From: Ulota crispa
Taxonomy: Eukaryota > Streptophyta > Bryopsida > Orthotrichales > Orthotrichaceae
Reading direction: 5' to 3'
Length of the DNA stretch: 64,000 bases
Assembly (NCBI GenBank): GCA_963920765.1
Contig: OY987246.1
Location: 14,194,868-14,258,867 of the forward strand
Under the pieces are notes generated by a model. That model was not told where the DNA came from, did not search any database, and was given only the letters and a program-made list of their open reading frames with translations. A program made the translations under genes and the position numbers. Positions 46,992-58,178 of this stretch are shown here, one piece after another; position 1 is the stretch's first letter, and the number at the start of each line of letters is the position of its first letter.

Positions 46992-47866
46992 CAGTGCCCC
47001 TCAGTATGTTTACGTCCAGGCTCATTTTGCCCTTCAAAGAACTTTCTAAAAACTAGAGTATAATTTGCATTTTTAAACTTCAATCATACACTCTCAATTA
47101 AGCATATCAAATTTTGGTTCCAAAAAATCAAAACCCCATTTTTGGTAAATTGTTTTGTATTAAAATCACGATTTTGCATAAATATTAATTGAAGAAAATT
47201 GGTGATGAGTTTATGAGATTTGATTGCATGGGTATGTAGGAAGTATCCATATACACCCTTTTCATGTTGAGAAAATATCATTAAGTAATACTAACATGAT
47301 CTACAAAGAAATCAATGTCAAATCAACATGGGGTGTGGTAGGACCACAATTTGTAAAGTAGATATTTCTTTGTTTTAGTCATATTTTGTTATTTGACTCA
47401 TATGCTATGATTAACTTTGTACCTATGAGCATGACAATATGTTCACCTAACCAAAAGCTAGTTAAAAAATAGAGATATTTATTTTACAACTTGTAGTCCT
47501 ATCACACTTCAAGTTGATTTCATGTTGATTTCTTTGTATATCATGTTTGTGTTACTTAATTATATTTTATCAACAAAAAAGGGTGTATATGGATGTTTCC
47601 TACATACCCATGCAATCAAATCTCAAAAATTCATCACCAATTTTCTTCAATTAATTTTCATGTAAAATTGTGATTTTAATACAATTTTTTTTTATCAAAA
47701 ATGGGGTTTTGATTTTTTGGAACTAAAATTTGGTGTGCTTGATTGAGAGTGCATAAGATTTATAAAACCATGATTCAAGTTTAAAAAATACAAATTATAC
47801 TCTAATTTTTACAAAGTTCTTTGAAGGGCAAAATGAGCCTAAATGTAAACATATTGAGGGGCACTG
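46992..47866. mobile_element. TA-flanked long-TIR element S1 (mariner-like ends)
   Basis: TA at 46990-46991 and 47867-47868. Ends: CAGTGCCCCTCAGTATGTTT and the complement of AACATATTGAGGGGCACTG. Both halves are extended inverted repeats: AAAATCAAAACCCCATTTTT on the left pairs with AAAAATGGGGTTTTGATTTT on the right, and so on for about 350 bp. The CAGTG start after TA resembles Tc1/mariner elements. 875 bp, no transposase. Confidence 0.8.
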
Positions 47867-47868
47867 TA

Positions 47869-48594
47869 CATAAGAGCCGAGTGGGTCAGAACATGTACTA
47901 CGAAAATAGAGTTTTCTTGTGCAATGCAGTGCAGTAGATGTGCGATGAGATGTCTTGAAACACTGAACACATTTGCCTTGCATAAAGGTTATTGAGAAAG
48001 GCAATGTACCTACAAATATGTGCAAGCTTGAGAACGATAAGCAACTTTAATGCCTTTGTTGTCATGTTAGATCTTCCTTAACTTGTAAGTTACACCGGGT
48101 TTGGGATATGGAAACTGGCCACTCTTGGGCTGTTCTACTTTTGGAAGTTTTGCAGTCCAGTTCACCAGACAAATCCTCCTAGTCGTAGATTCAAGCACAC
48201 AAGAGAGAAAGCTGAGTAGTTGCAAGCGACTGCAAGCCTATCATTCCAAACATTGGAAATGGAGCAAAACTTGAACTTCACTTCAAAATTTTCACTTATT
48301 TACTCCAATACCACGTGTCACATTCTTTCTTAAATCGCTACTCTAAATGATTCCAAGACTTGAAATTTTCAATGCCACCAAGTCACTATGACATGGCGGC
48401 ACCCTTGGAAGAATAGTGGTGAAAAGGAGCGTTATGTGTGGTATTAGAATAAACAAGCACGGTCTTGGAAAGAGTTCAAAAGGGTTTCAAGAAGATTTGG
48501 ACAAGATGGGAAGGGCTGTTCAAGATTTTAAACTTGGAGCAAGTTTTTGAAGGCCAAAGAGATCGTTTTGATTAAACTGTTTCCTGGATACAGG
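47869..48594. other. Moderate-GC intergenic DNA
   Basis: It could be the continuation of the 45.6-46.9 kb unit displaced by S1. No coding region was recognised. Confidence 0.35.
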
Positions 48595-48844
48595 TTAACC
48601 CCTGAACGCTAGGAAGGCCCTTTGTGGCCGTATCACTATTTTGGTATACAACGTATTCAAGGGTGTTCGGGGTGAAAAGGAAGTGATATGTGCTGCAAAG
48701 GTGCCTTCAAGTCAACTTTCAACAGCCCAAAATACCGAGAGGAATGCTGGGAAATTGTTAGAATGTTGGGAAATTGTTAGAATGTTGGGAAATTGTTAGA
48801 ATACGGTGTCGTATCCAAGAGCTCCATAGGCATTCAAGGATTAA
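48595..48844 (+). mobile_element. TTAA-flanked MITE, family G, copy G4, with triplication
   Basis: 250 bp, TTAA at 48595-48598 (TTAACCCCTGAACGCTAGG) and 48841-48844 (GCATTCAAGGATTAA). GGCCGTATCACTATTTTGG and ACGGTGTCGTATCC are family-like. A 19 bp unit (GGGAAATTGTTAGAATGTT) occurs three times from 48749. Confidence 0.65.
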
Positions 48845-48972
48845 GAGCATTTTCAATGCATCAGTGAAAACGGGGCGGCACCGGCTTTTCTCTAGGTGGG
48901 GTCTAGTTATTTTAGTGTGGAAGTTTGAGAACAACCCCGGTGCCACCCCATTCCTAGTGATGCATTAAAGAT
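48845..48972. mobile_element. Small hairpin element Z
   Basis: GAGCATTTTCAATGCATCAG with GGGGCGGCACCGG on the left mirrors CCGGTGCCACCCC with CTAGTGATGCATTAAAGATC on the right. GC-rich arms around a short loop. It directly abuts the right TTAA of G4. Confidence 0.6.
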
Positions 48973-49014
48973 CCTTTAAGCTTACTTTGGGATCGTATGG
49001 GATTGATGTTGATC

Positions 49015-49244
49015 TTAACCCCTGAAGGACCCTTGGGCTCTAGAGATATGGTACCAAATACGATCGCAATTAATATTCAGAAATTTAAATCAGTTAGAAA
49101 TTAAGTGTTACAACCATACATATTGAAGGATTGTTTGATGGTGGGTGCATAAATTTTTTTGGAAAGCCTCAGAGCAGCTCAAATACGTTTAAATATACAA
49201 CCGTACATACGGTTGCAAAGGGCTTTCGGGCCATCCGGGGTTAA
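49015..49244 (-). mobile_element. TTAA-flanked MITE, family G, copy G3 (reverse)
   Basis: 230 bp in reverse orientation to G1 and G2. TTAACCCCTGAAGGACCCTT at 49015 and GGGCCATCCGGGGTTAA ending at 49244. It contains GGTACCAAATACGATCGCAA and ATACGGTTGCAAAGGGCTTT in complement to the other copies. Confidence 0.8.
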
Positions 49245-49856
49245 CTCATACCTTGTGTTGGACTGATGATGTACTTATTCCATTCCTTGTGTTGGATTGA
49301 TGATGCTCTTATCTTTAACCTCTCTTCAAAACCTGATTATGAACTTGAAGCAGATATGTTCGAAGCTAGACCCAGCACTGAATATAGGCATTGAACTCAA
49401 TGATTTTTAAAGAATGTAGCAATGGGTTAATCTTCTTGTCTATTAAAACTGCGATAAATCGAAATATATTTCGATGGAGGTGTACCCTACCTTGTATCAG
49501 TGTTATGGAGATCCTTTTGCAAGTTGCAACTATTATACATTTTACAAATTATGTAATAAATTTGCATTTAATTGTTTACTGTCACTGATATAAAAAAAAT
49601 TCACAACTCCAAAGAAGTATATCAGAGTCTAGTTACAGCAGTCTCAATATCTGTACTTGATAAGTGGATCTACTCCATGACCATGCATACATGGAAAAAG
49701 CGATTGGAGAACATGGTTGGCTAATTGATGAGACAGATGAATATGTAGGAAATAGTCAAGTACAAATATTCTAAATGCAAATAAGCCCTAACAAGAACTT
49801 TCTCAATAAAAAAATCAGTTTGAAGTACAATATGTTCAAATTTTCTAACATGTATC
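49245..49856. other. AT-rich intergenic DNA
   Basis: TTCCTTGTGTTGGAYTGATGATG occurs twice near 49250-49300, a short direct repeat of about 33 bp. Nothing else is recognised. Confidence 0.4.
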
Positions 49857-50174
49857 TAAGGTAGGAGCACCCATAAACGTCAAACTAAGGGTTGTGAACA
49901 TGTTGACTATTAATAAAAAATTAACAGATTATAGGATTCTATTAGGAACAAGAAAAAAATGAATTTGCATTTTCAAATGTATTATTTGGATATTGTGAGA
50001 ATAAGTTGTGAATTTTTAAAGAGCAAATTGCTGTTGTACCCATAACCACTATTAAGATGTCATGTTCACATGTTGTACATCCTTGTCATTACATCTATTT
50101 ACTTCCACAGATTTTCCAAGATTTCAGAGGTGATGGTTATGGGGACACTGACGCTTATGGGTGTTCCTACCTTA
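49857..50174 (+). mobile_element. MITE family R, copy R1
   Basis: About 318 bp with inverted ends TAAGGTAGGAGCACCCATAA and the complement of TTATGGGTGTTCCTACCTTA. The interior (TGTGAGAATAAGTTGTGAAT, TACCCATAACCACT, TTACTTCCACAGATTTTCCA) recurs in inverse in R2 at 53778-54094. Confidence 0.75.
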
Positions 50175-50251
50175 TATTGAAATGAAGAATGGTGTGAAGA
50201 ATGATGGAACAATAGTAGGGAATGCTATTTCATGATCATGGATCCGTAGTA

Positions 50252-50825
50252 CTCCCTTTGTTTTTGAAAGAAACCCGGATTCATGCTTTTTTCTTAGTTT
50301 CAAAAAAAAAAACCCCGTGTTTGTCTCTTGAGTTGTTTTTTTTTTATTTTGAAAATCCCACGCTTATCTCTAAAATGAAATTAACTACTTAGCATGTTTG
50401 GTGACATTATTTGGACTTTTTATGCTCATTGATTGCTAATGAACTTGGTTTAGTGATTTTTGTTTGCAAATTTTGCCTATCATTGAGCTAGAATCATCAA
50501 TAATATCAACAAAAAGATTTGGTTTTTTTATAGATGGGACTAGTTGGGCAACTAGGCCAACTTGTTCTTTACTTACAATTGCATTGACACACTTCATATC
50601 AATCATTTTTCTAACCATTTGTGACAATAACAAAACACTTGAAATTTCAAAACTTTGGTACTAATTTTCTCTCTTTTTTAAAAAACCTTAATTCTAGAAA
50701 AAACTAAAATTAGGTTTGGAATGGTTTAAGCCTAATATCCAATAACTTCCAATTACAATTTGTTGTTAATATTCCTTAATTCCTCACAAATTCTCAAATA
50801 CGGTTTCTTTCAGAAACAAAGGGAG
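50252..50825. mobile_element. Stowaway-like MITE
   Basis: TA at 50250-50251 and 50826-50827. Ends CTCCCTTTGTTTTTGAAAGA and the complement of TCTTTCAGAAACAAAGGGAG. 574 bp, non-coding. It is a different subfamily from that at 30605. Confidence 0.8.
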
Positions 50826-51230
50826 TAATAAATTTCACACGTTAGTGTATATAGTGCCCTATGATTGTGCATTTTAAACTATCATCTCTCATGAAATGTA
50901 GTTAATTCATTGATTTAAATTTGAGAGTTTGTTTGTGCTCACGTAATCTTGAATCTGTGCTTGTGGCCCACCTTTATGTTGACCAAATAGTGTTGTCCTA
51001 ACAATAGGGGGTTTCAAATATGTTGTTTAGCACCAAAATTGTTCACATGAATAAGATTTGTGAAAAACGTGGGCAAGTCAGTCAGTGAACAAGCCATGAC
51101 GACCTCTTGGAGGTCATCATAGCGTATTCACCGGTGAACAAACCTTTGTTCACAACCATTTGTTCACCAATTTTTTGAGATATATGGAACCCCCTAATGG
51201 TGTCAACATGAATAAAGTAACAAACTGAGT
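50826..51230. other. Intergenic DNA, no gene seen
   Basis: It contains a short inverted pair around 51100-51170 (GACCTCTTGGAGGTC, and GTGAACAAACCTTTGTTCAC). No delimited element. Confidence 0.4.
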
Positions 51231-52169
51231 TTAACCCCTAAAGGATCAAGCCTTTTTTCAGCGAAAGTTACTAAAAACTGCCACTTTTGGAGGAATGAGT
51301 AGAAAGGTAGAAAAAACAATTATTTTTGGAAATCCAACCATAAGATCTTGCCCTAGACTATGGGAGGTACTTGTGAGAAAAAAATCAGCTCATTCTAGTT
51401 GTAGAGGAGTGAGATATTGACATCTGAAGTGAAAACAAAAACTTTTTTCCTTGCTGCCCAAAAATCTAAGGAGCCTTTGACGGCTCCTATATCAAAAAAA
51501 TTGCTCTACGCAAAGTTGAGGTTTATTTTTCCCATGTAGAAGACCAAGTTAGGTAAATGTGGGAGAATTTTCAAATGAAACGGAGGTGTGGATCATACTT
51601 TGTAAAATCCTGCAATGCCGTAAGGTCATGAAATTTGCATATACACTAGGCAAAATTGGAGGATTTATGTAAAAATGGGAAACATGAATAACATTGATCC
51701 AAATAGTGAAAACCAAGGAATCTTAGTCTACTACAACTTGGGAAAAAACAAGTCAAAAAACAAATTCACAAAGAGCACAAAAAAGTAAAATACCAAATGC
51801 AAAAGGAATGGAGGTAAGGGAGTCTTGTACTTGCCCACAAACTAAAACTCTTCACTCATAAATCAAAATTGAATTATTCAAAGCTTGCCACATATATATA
51901 AATCTAAAGAACCAATTTCAGATTTTTATTTTGAAAAAATGATATTTAAAAAAAAATTAATGGCTGCCCAATCTTGCATGTTTTCAAAAATTCAAGCATA
52001 ACTTCTTCAATAATTGTCGGAATGAAGGAAAAATTAGATGCCCATGCAAATCTTTGAATTCCCTATCTTTCATAAAAGTTTCAAAAGATTACGCAAAGTA
52101 GTTTAGCCATAGGTACATGCCCAAAATCCCATTTGTCCCATGTAGGGACAATGGTCCTTTAGGGGTTAA
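51231..52169 (+). mobile_element. TTAA-flanked MITE, family F, copy F3
   Basis: 939 bp, TTAA at 51231-51234 (TTAACCCCTAAAGGATC) and 52166-52169 (CCTTTAGGGGTTAA). Collinear with F1: ACTAAAAACTGCCACTTTTG, CTTGCCCTAGACTA, TTCAAAGCTTGCCAC, CATAACTTCTTCA and GGGACAATGGTCCTTTAGG. Confidence 0.85.
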
Positions 52170-52303
52170 AGTAGGGTAAGTATTGAAGCTATTTGGAAAT
52201 TCTTGTAAAAATAGAGAACATGAGATGATGAGTTTCTCCTACAAACCTATGCAATTGAATCATCACAAATATTTTTGTTCTTTGAAAAATTAACTCAGTG
52301 TGC

Positions 52304-52535
52304 TTAACCCATGAACATCCTGAAAGCCCTTTGCAGCCGTATGTATAGCCATATATATAGACGTATTTGAGCTGCTATGAGGGCTTTCCAAAAAAAATTA
52401 TGCACCTACCATCATACAGCTTTTCAATATGTATGATTGTAACACTTATTTTCCAGCTGATTCAAACTTTTGAATAGTGGTTGCAACCGTATTTGGTACC
52501 GTGTCTTCAGAGCCCAAGGACCCTTCAGGGGTTAA
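52304..52535 (+). mobile_element. TTAA-flanked MITE, family G, copy G1
   Basis: 232 bp, TTAACCCATGAACATCCTG to CCCTTCAGGGGTTAA. It is the cleanest family G member. Its right TTAA (52532-52535) is also the left TTAA of element H. Confidence 0.85.
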
Positions 52536-53209
52536 CCCCACAAGGCCCAGGCAACGTATTTTGAGTTGTCTGGTGATTTTGGGTAGGTCAGAGAAAATAG
52601 GTTTTGCATTTTATTTTCACACATGAAGTACCCAAGGAGTAGCTTTAAGGCCCAATAATTTTCATAACTTTTGACTACATAACAAGCAGCTCAAAAACTT
52701 CTTTAAAAATTACTTTTCAAAGTTTGTTTTTTTTTTAAAATTGGTTCTTTAGACCTACACATAGGTGGGAAGCTTTGAATCATTCCATTTCCATTAATGA
52801 GATGAAAGTTATGAGAAGTTTTAGTTTGCTGGTAGGTTGACTGCATACCTACTCGCAAACTAAAACTTCTCATAACTTTCATCTCATTAATGGAAATGGA
52901 ATGATTCAAAGCTTCCCACCTATATGTAGGTCTAAAGAACCAATTTATTAAAAAAAAAACTTGAAAAGTAATTTTTAAAGAAGTTTTTGAGCTGCATGCA
53001 TTGCCCTGATGAGCAAAGAAAACAACAAATCATGCAATAACTTTTGAACCATGTAGTCAAAAGTTATGAAAATTGTTGGGCCTTAAAGCTACTTCTTGGG
53101 TACTTCATGTGTGAAAATAGAATAAAAAACAAATGCAAAACCCACTTGTTGTGACCTATACAAATCACTAGACAACTCAAAATACACTGCCTAGGCGTTG
53201 AGGGGTTAA
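52532..53209. mobile_element. TTAA-flanked foldback element H
   Basis: 678 bp, TTAA at 52532-52535 (TTAACCCCACAAGGCC) and 53206-53209 (GGCGTTGAGGGGTTAA). The two halves are near-complete inverted repeats of about 320 bp: AGCTCAAAAACTTCTTTAAA on the left pairs with TTTAAAGAAGTTTTTGAGCT on the right, and TCATTCCATTTCCATTAATG meets its complement at the centre. A transcript would form a long hairpin. Confidence 0.85.
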
Positions 53210-53777
53210 CTAGAATTTTGTAGAAAGCGAATGATAGTTAAGCTCAAAAAAAATTAAGTGTCTTCTCTCTTTGAAGTCTCATGAGAATAATATATACATT
53301 GATATGTATTTGATATTTGCTAACAACAAACTTTTTAATTTGGAATCTTAAACAACTCACTGGAATTGCACTGATCTATATTTCAACTTTTTTGTTAATC
53401 TTAAATGTAATAAAAAAAAAGTTTCATTCGAAACACAAGAAAAATATTTGGTGTTAAATTGGCCACAAAGGCCCTTTTTAGACATTCAAGAGTTAACAGT
53501 GTTGTTGGGTGTTGTACAACTTATGTACTGTATTGTACTTGTGACATGGACAGTACTCAAGAAAGTTATCAGTGTGTCATATTTACGTCTGACGGTGTTT
53601 TGCCTTTGACCCAAAAGCACCCAATTTTTTTGCTGAAGTTGTCATTTTGACATTTTGTGTTTCCAATTGGACATCCAATGGGGTATAAAACATCCTCTAG
53701 AACTGCTTCGAGTAAATAGAATGTCCAATTTGAGTGCAATTTTCTCTGCGTATCTTGTTTCCTTCATTTATGAAACC
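53210..53777. other. Intergenic DNA, no gene seen
   Basis: The short frame 53459-53650 has no recognisable domain. Nothing else is supported. Confidence 0.4.
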
Positions 53778-54094
53778 TAAAGTAGGAGCACCCATAAGCG
53801 ATGCTGTCCCCATAACTGTCAGCTCTGAAATCTTGGAAAATCTTTGGAAGTAAATAGATGTAATGACAAGGATGTACAATTTATGAACATAAAATCTTAT
53901 AAGTGGTTATGGGTATAATGGCAGTTTGCTCTTTAAAAATTCACAACTTATTCTCACGGTATCCAAATAATACATTCAAGATTGCAAAGTCATTATTTTT
54001 CTGTTCCTAATAAGATCCTATAATTTGCTAGCTGATTACTAATATGCAGCATGTTCAAACCCTTAGATTGACGCTTATGGGTGCTCCAACCTTA
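53778..54094 (-). mobile_element. MITE family R, copy R2 (reverse of R1)
   Basis: 317 bp. Ends TAAAGTAGGAGCACCCATAA and the complement of TTATGGGTGCTCCAACCTTA. The interior is the reverse complement of R1 with scattered changes. Confidence 0.75.
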
Positions 54095-55686
54095 CACATT
54101 TTCAAAATGAAATCGAAAAATATTTTCAGCAACAAATGTCAAAAGTTTGGTAATGTTTTGGTGTATAGTCTAAACCAAAAATATCTATTAACAAAATGTC
54201 AAACATTAAAGAACATAATGCAAGTCAGTCAAACAATTCAATCTGGCAGATAAAACCGTTCAATTTTGAATCTTTCAGATAAAAATCGGCTGATAGCCAA
54301 TGTAAGTTATGTAGACTGGTTGAAATGAAAAATGCAATTTTATTGCTGGTGAAGCTCAAAATCTTGTCGAATACGGTTTTCAACTCCAAATCCACACCAA
54401 TTTACTAATTTTGTATTTATATTTCTTTTTATAGTTTACTCTAGTCATTACAATTTTACTTTCTTTACTTCCAACTGTTGATGAGGGGATACGCAAAATG
54501 TTATATGCTTTTTTGTTGCAAAGGGTTGCAAAACATGATCTCTAGCAATTTTCGGACACATATGAAAATTAATTCATGTTGTAACAACTAACTCCTAATC
54601 TAACGGTTTTTCACTACTGCCAAAGGAACGTTGCTTTTAGCAAGCAACAATATCAAACTTTCAAGGAATGTAATTTGACCAAAATCAAACTTTGTATTTC
54701 AATTTGTTTTATGAAAAGTCAAAGAGAAAGAACTCCATTCTTGTCAACATTAATAACGCCTTTCACTTCTTGCCATAAGTTTACTTAATTTGTTCTTCTT
54801 CCACGTTTGGCATAATTGGATTTCTCTATTTGTTCTCTTAACATCTTCCACCTCATTGTCCCATCAAACTATAGAAATGAGACATCAAATAATGAAATAT
54901 TAAATTATTTTCAAGTATACCTATTTCAACCATTGAGCATATCTAGATTTCTCTTGACATTAGACACAAGTTATTGTAATTAGTATGTGATTTTGGGCAG
55001 CGTAAGAGTAGCATGCCTCATGCCTTGATTCTCTTTGTAAAGGTTGGTTTTGGCCCCGCATGATGCAACGTGAAGGTACAATCTCAGTAGAATCTTTTGC
55101 GTACTAAATAGTTGAAGTGTTTGCTCACAAAATATATTCAAATTTTGACCGTTGGGTACACAATGTTTAGAATTACATTGCAATACTACAACCATATTTT
55201 CAAATTATAATTTCTACAGACTATCTTACAAGCATACTTAGAAACTCACTTATTTCTTGAGTTAGTGTAAGTTTGTATTGTTAATGGGATTTAGTAATTG
55301 AAATAACTTGTATAATAGATACATAGGTTTTACTAAGTGCATAGTACACCCACCAACATTCTAACGTTATAGTGCTACACATATTACATGGTGCTTTGGC
55401 TACTTCAAACTAAAGGGTAATTCACACTGTCCCACGTCTCAAATCTCAATTAAATTTGAGAATCTAATTGGTGTAAAACTTAAAAATTGGGACTTGGCAC
55501 TTTGCACTACGTCTCAAGTTGTACGTCCATGTTGCTTAAATGGCAGTACTTTGTTAGAAGTTTTGGAGTCAAAGAAGGTGGGATGTTATTTAAGGTTTGG
55601 GTTGACCATTTTGCTAAACCCAACTTTTAGCCCAAGTCCCATCAATATTTTGCATAAAATATTCATGGCTCTCTTTAGTACTCCCT
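54095..55686. other. AT-rich intergenic DNA
   Basis: Only short frames without recognised motifs. No delimited element. Confidence 0.45.
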
Positions 55687-55971
55687 TTAACCCTTAATAA
55701 CCCAACTAGGTTGGGATCTCAAGTCAAGGTAGGATTTACAAAGATGGGACATGAGACACCATGTGAACTGAGCAAAAGTTTGATGGCATTTTGTTTTGGT
55801 GGGAGAGGATAGAGAACTTCAACTTTTTCACCAACCAAAACATGCGAGAGTGAATTTAGAATCTATCAATCATTTTTGAGTTCAGAGACTATGATTCATA
55901 ACATTGTTAACCAGCCATATACCTCCCTTGGCTGGAGGTATACCCCTCCTGGGATACCTGGGGGAATATGG

Positions 55972-56187
55972 TTAAATTGTACTTGCTCTGAAAATGGGGG
56001 TTTAATGGTCACCAGAGTTTGGAAAATTACAATCAGAAAAAGTGATCGTAAGATTAGAAAAAGGACTACCTTCTTTGCTGATGGGAACAAGTCATGACTG
56101 TTTTCATAGTACAAATCAAGAGAAAAAGTGAGATTAATTTGTGAAACCTAGTGACAAGATCTTGTCACTGGGGCGATTAAGGGTTAA
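55972..56187 (-). mobile_element. MITE family K, copy K3 (reverse, inner end degraded)
   Basis: Reverse complement of the K2 interior: GGGGGTTTAATGG, TTGGAAAATTACA, AGTGATCGTAAGATT, CTACCTTCTTTGCTGATGGG and the end GGGCGATTAAGGGTTAA with TTAA 56184-56187. The other terminus is degraded. A TTAACCCTTAATAACCC end at 55687 may be an older partner. Confidence 0.65.
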
Positions 56188-56313
56188 GGTAGGAGGCTCT
56201 AATTAAGACTAGGCTCTAATTCAAACCAGGATCTAAAATGTACCACTTCCTCAAATGTACTCTATTTATACAAGTTGTTTTACATGGCCCTTCAATAATG
56301 TACAAGTAGTGTA

Positions 56314-56858
56314 CAATACCCTAAAGAAAGAGTACACAAGTCCCTCCTATAGGATTTAAACAAGTTTGTACTGTAAATAAATTAGTTTTTGGCAAAATAA
56401 ACATATCATCATGTTTATAGGTACAAATTTAATGACAATGTATGAGTCAAATAACAAAAACTAATTTTCATAAAGAAATATATATTTTACTAAATTTGGT
56501 CATAATCACCCTGACATTAAAATCTCTACAGAAAAAATTTTGAATTTTTTTTGGAAATGTTTGTTTGAAACAAAGATGTGCATATGGATAGCTCCTACAT
56601 GTCCATGCAACCAAATCTCAAAAATTCATCACTAGTGGTTTTTAATCTATTTTCTTGTAAAACCATGATTTTGACACAAAATAATTTACCAAAAATAGGG
56701 TTTTGGTTTTTATTAACTGAAGTTTGGTATGCTTGATCATGATTGCACAAGGTTCACATACAAAAAATCTGAGGATAAAATGCCAATTATACTCTTTGTT
56801 ATACCAAGTTTTATGGATGCCATGAGAGGGACTTGTGTACTCTGTCTTTTGGGTACTG
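56314..56858. mobile_element. TA-flanked element S3
   Basis: TA at 56312-56313 and 56859-56860. Ends CAATACCCTAAAGAAAGAGT and the complement of ACTCTGTCTTTTGGGTACTG; the inner ends share GTACACAAGTCCCTC. The interior resembles the right half of S1/S2 (CTCAAAAATTCATCAC). 545 bp. Confidence 0.75.
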
Positions 56859-56860
56859 TA

Positions 56861-57730
56861 CAGTGCCAGGCAAGCATGAATTGTTTGCTTCCTTGCTACT
56901 ATTCCAAGAACTTCATATAATACATAGTAAAATTGGGGTTTTGTTGTTTTGAATCATAGATATTGATTCTTATGCAATTCCAACCAAGCATACCAAATCT
57001 TGATTCAAAAAAACCAAAACTCTATATTTGGTGATTTATTTGGTATTATTTCCATGATTTTACATGGAAATTGATTGAAGAAAATTGATGATGAATTTTT
57101 GAGATTCAATTGCATAGATGTGTAGGAAACATCTATATGCACCTTTTTCATGTTAAAACAAATACCTCTAAGTAACAAAATCATGATTGACAAGGAGTTC
57201 AATGTGGGTTGTGGTAGGACCAAAATTTGTAAAATAGATATTTTTGTTTCTAAAGTAGCTTTTGGCTAAGTAAATGTATTTTCATGTTCAAAGGTACAAA
57301 TTTAGTCATAATGTATGAGTCAGGTAACAATATTTGATTAACATAAAAAAACATTTACTTTACAAAATTTGAACATGTTCATCTCAACTTTGAAATTGTT
57401 ATAACAAGAATTTAGGAGCATTTTTTGGAAATACTTATTAGAATGAAATATGTCCATATGGATGCCTACACATCCATGTAATAAAATCTCAAAAATTCAT
57501 CACCAATTTTCTTCAATAAATTTTCATGTAAAACCATGAATTTAATACAAAGTAATTCACCAAAAATGGAGTTTTGGTTTTTTGGAATCAAAATTTGGTG
57601 TGCTTGGTTGAGATTGCATAAGAATCGATATCTATGATTCAAAACAACAAAATCCCAATTTTACTATGTATTATATGAAGTTCTTGGAACAGTAGCAAGG
57701 AAGCGGACAATTCATGCTTGCTTGGTACTA
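56861..57730. mobile_element. TA-flanked long-TIR element S2
   Basis: TA at 56859-56860 and 57731-57732. Ends CAGTGCCAGGCAAGCATGAA and the complement of TTCATGCTTGCTTGGTACTA. Inverted halves of about 350 bp, like S1 (GGTGATGAATTTTTGAG, TCACCAATTTTCTTCAATAA). 870 bp, no transposase. Confidence 0.8.
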
Positions 57731-57732
57731 TA

Positions 57733-57957
57733 CAATGGGGGGACAAAAAGATTGTGAAATCTTATCCCAACACCCAACTCCTCATAGATTTATACTTTTG
57801 AAATCCCAAAGGCTACAATCAAACTTGAAGATGTATATGTACACAATTCATTGTAACATCTTCAAGTTTGATTGAAACCTTTAGGGTCTCAAAGAAATGC
57901 ATGTGTGGGGAGTTGGGTGTTGGGTTGAGGTTTCCCAATTTTTTTGTCCCCCCGTTG
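57733..57957. mobile_element. TA-flanked foldback MITE Q
   Basis: TA at 57731-57732 and 57958-57959. Ends CAATGGGGGGACAAAAAGAT and the complement of TTTTTTTGTCCCCCCGTTG. Inside, CCCAACACCCAACTCC pairs with GGAGTTGGGTGTTGGG, and CAAACTTGAAGATGT with ACATCTTCAAGTTTG. 225 bp. Confidence 0.8.
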
Positions 57958-58178
57958 TACATTTGAGGAGGTGGTCCATTTTTGAGCCCTATGACCTTTC
58001 ACCTTCAAAATTTCATAACTAATTCCACAAAGCTTGAAAAAATATGAAACAACTTGCATTAGATGTTAATTTCTCTTGATTTTCAAGGAAAGTTTACTGA
58101 AAATTATTTCAAAAAGTTTCACTTCCTCAAAATTTAGTTTCAGGCCTTAGATGGTCCATTTATGAGCCTCCTACCTTA

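Larger units (their letters stand above)
56185..58178. mobile_element. Element X with three nested TA-flanked elements
   Basis: Left TAAGGTAGGAGGCTCTAATT and right, in complement, TAAGGTAGGAGGCTCATAAA. Further inside, CCACTTCCTCAAATGTAC on the left mirrors GTACATTTGAGGAGGTGG on the right. The centre is occupied by S3, S2 and Q. About 2 kb in all; it overlaps the TTAA of K3 at its left end. Confidence 0.65.
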
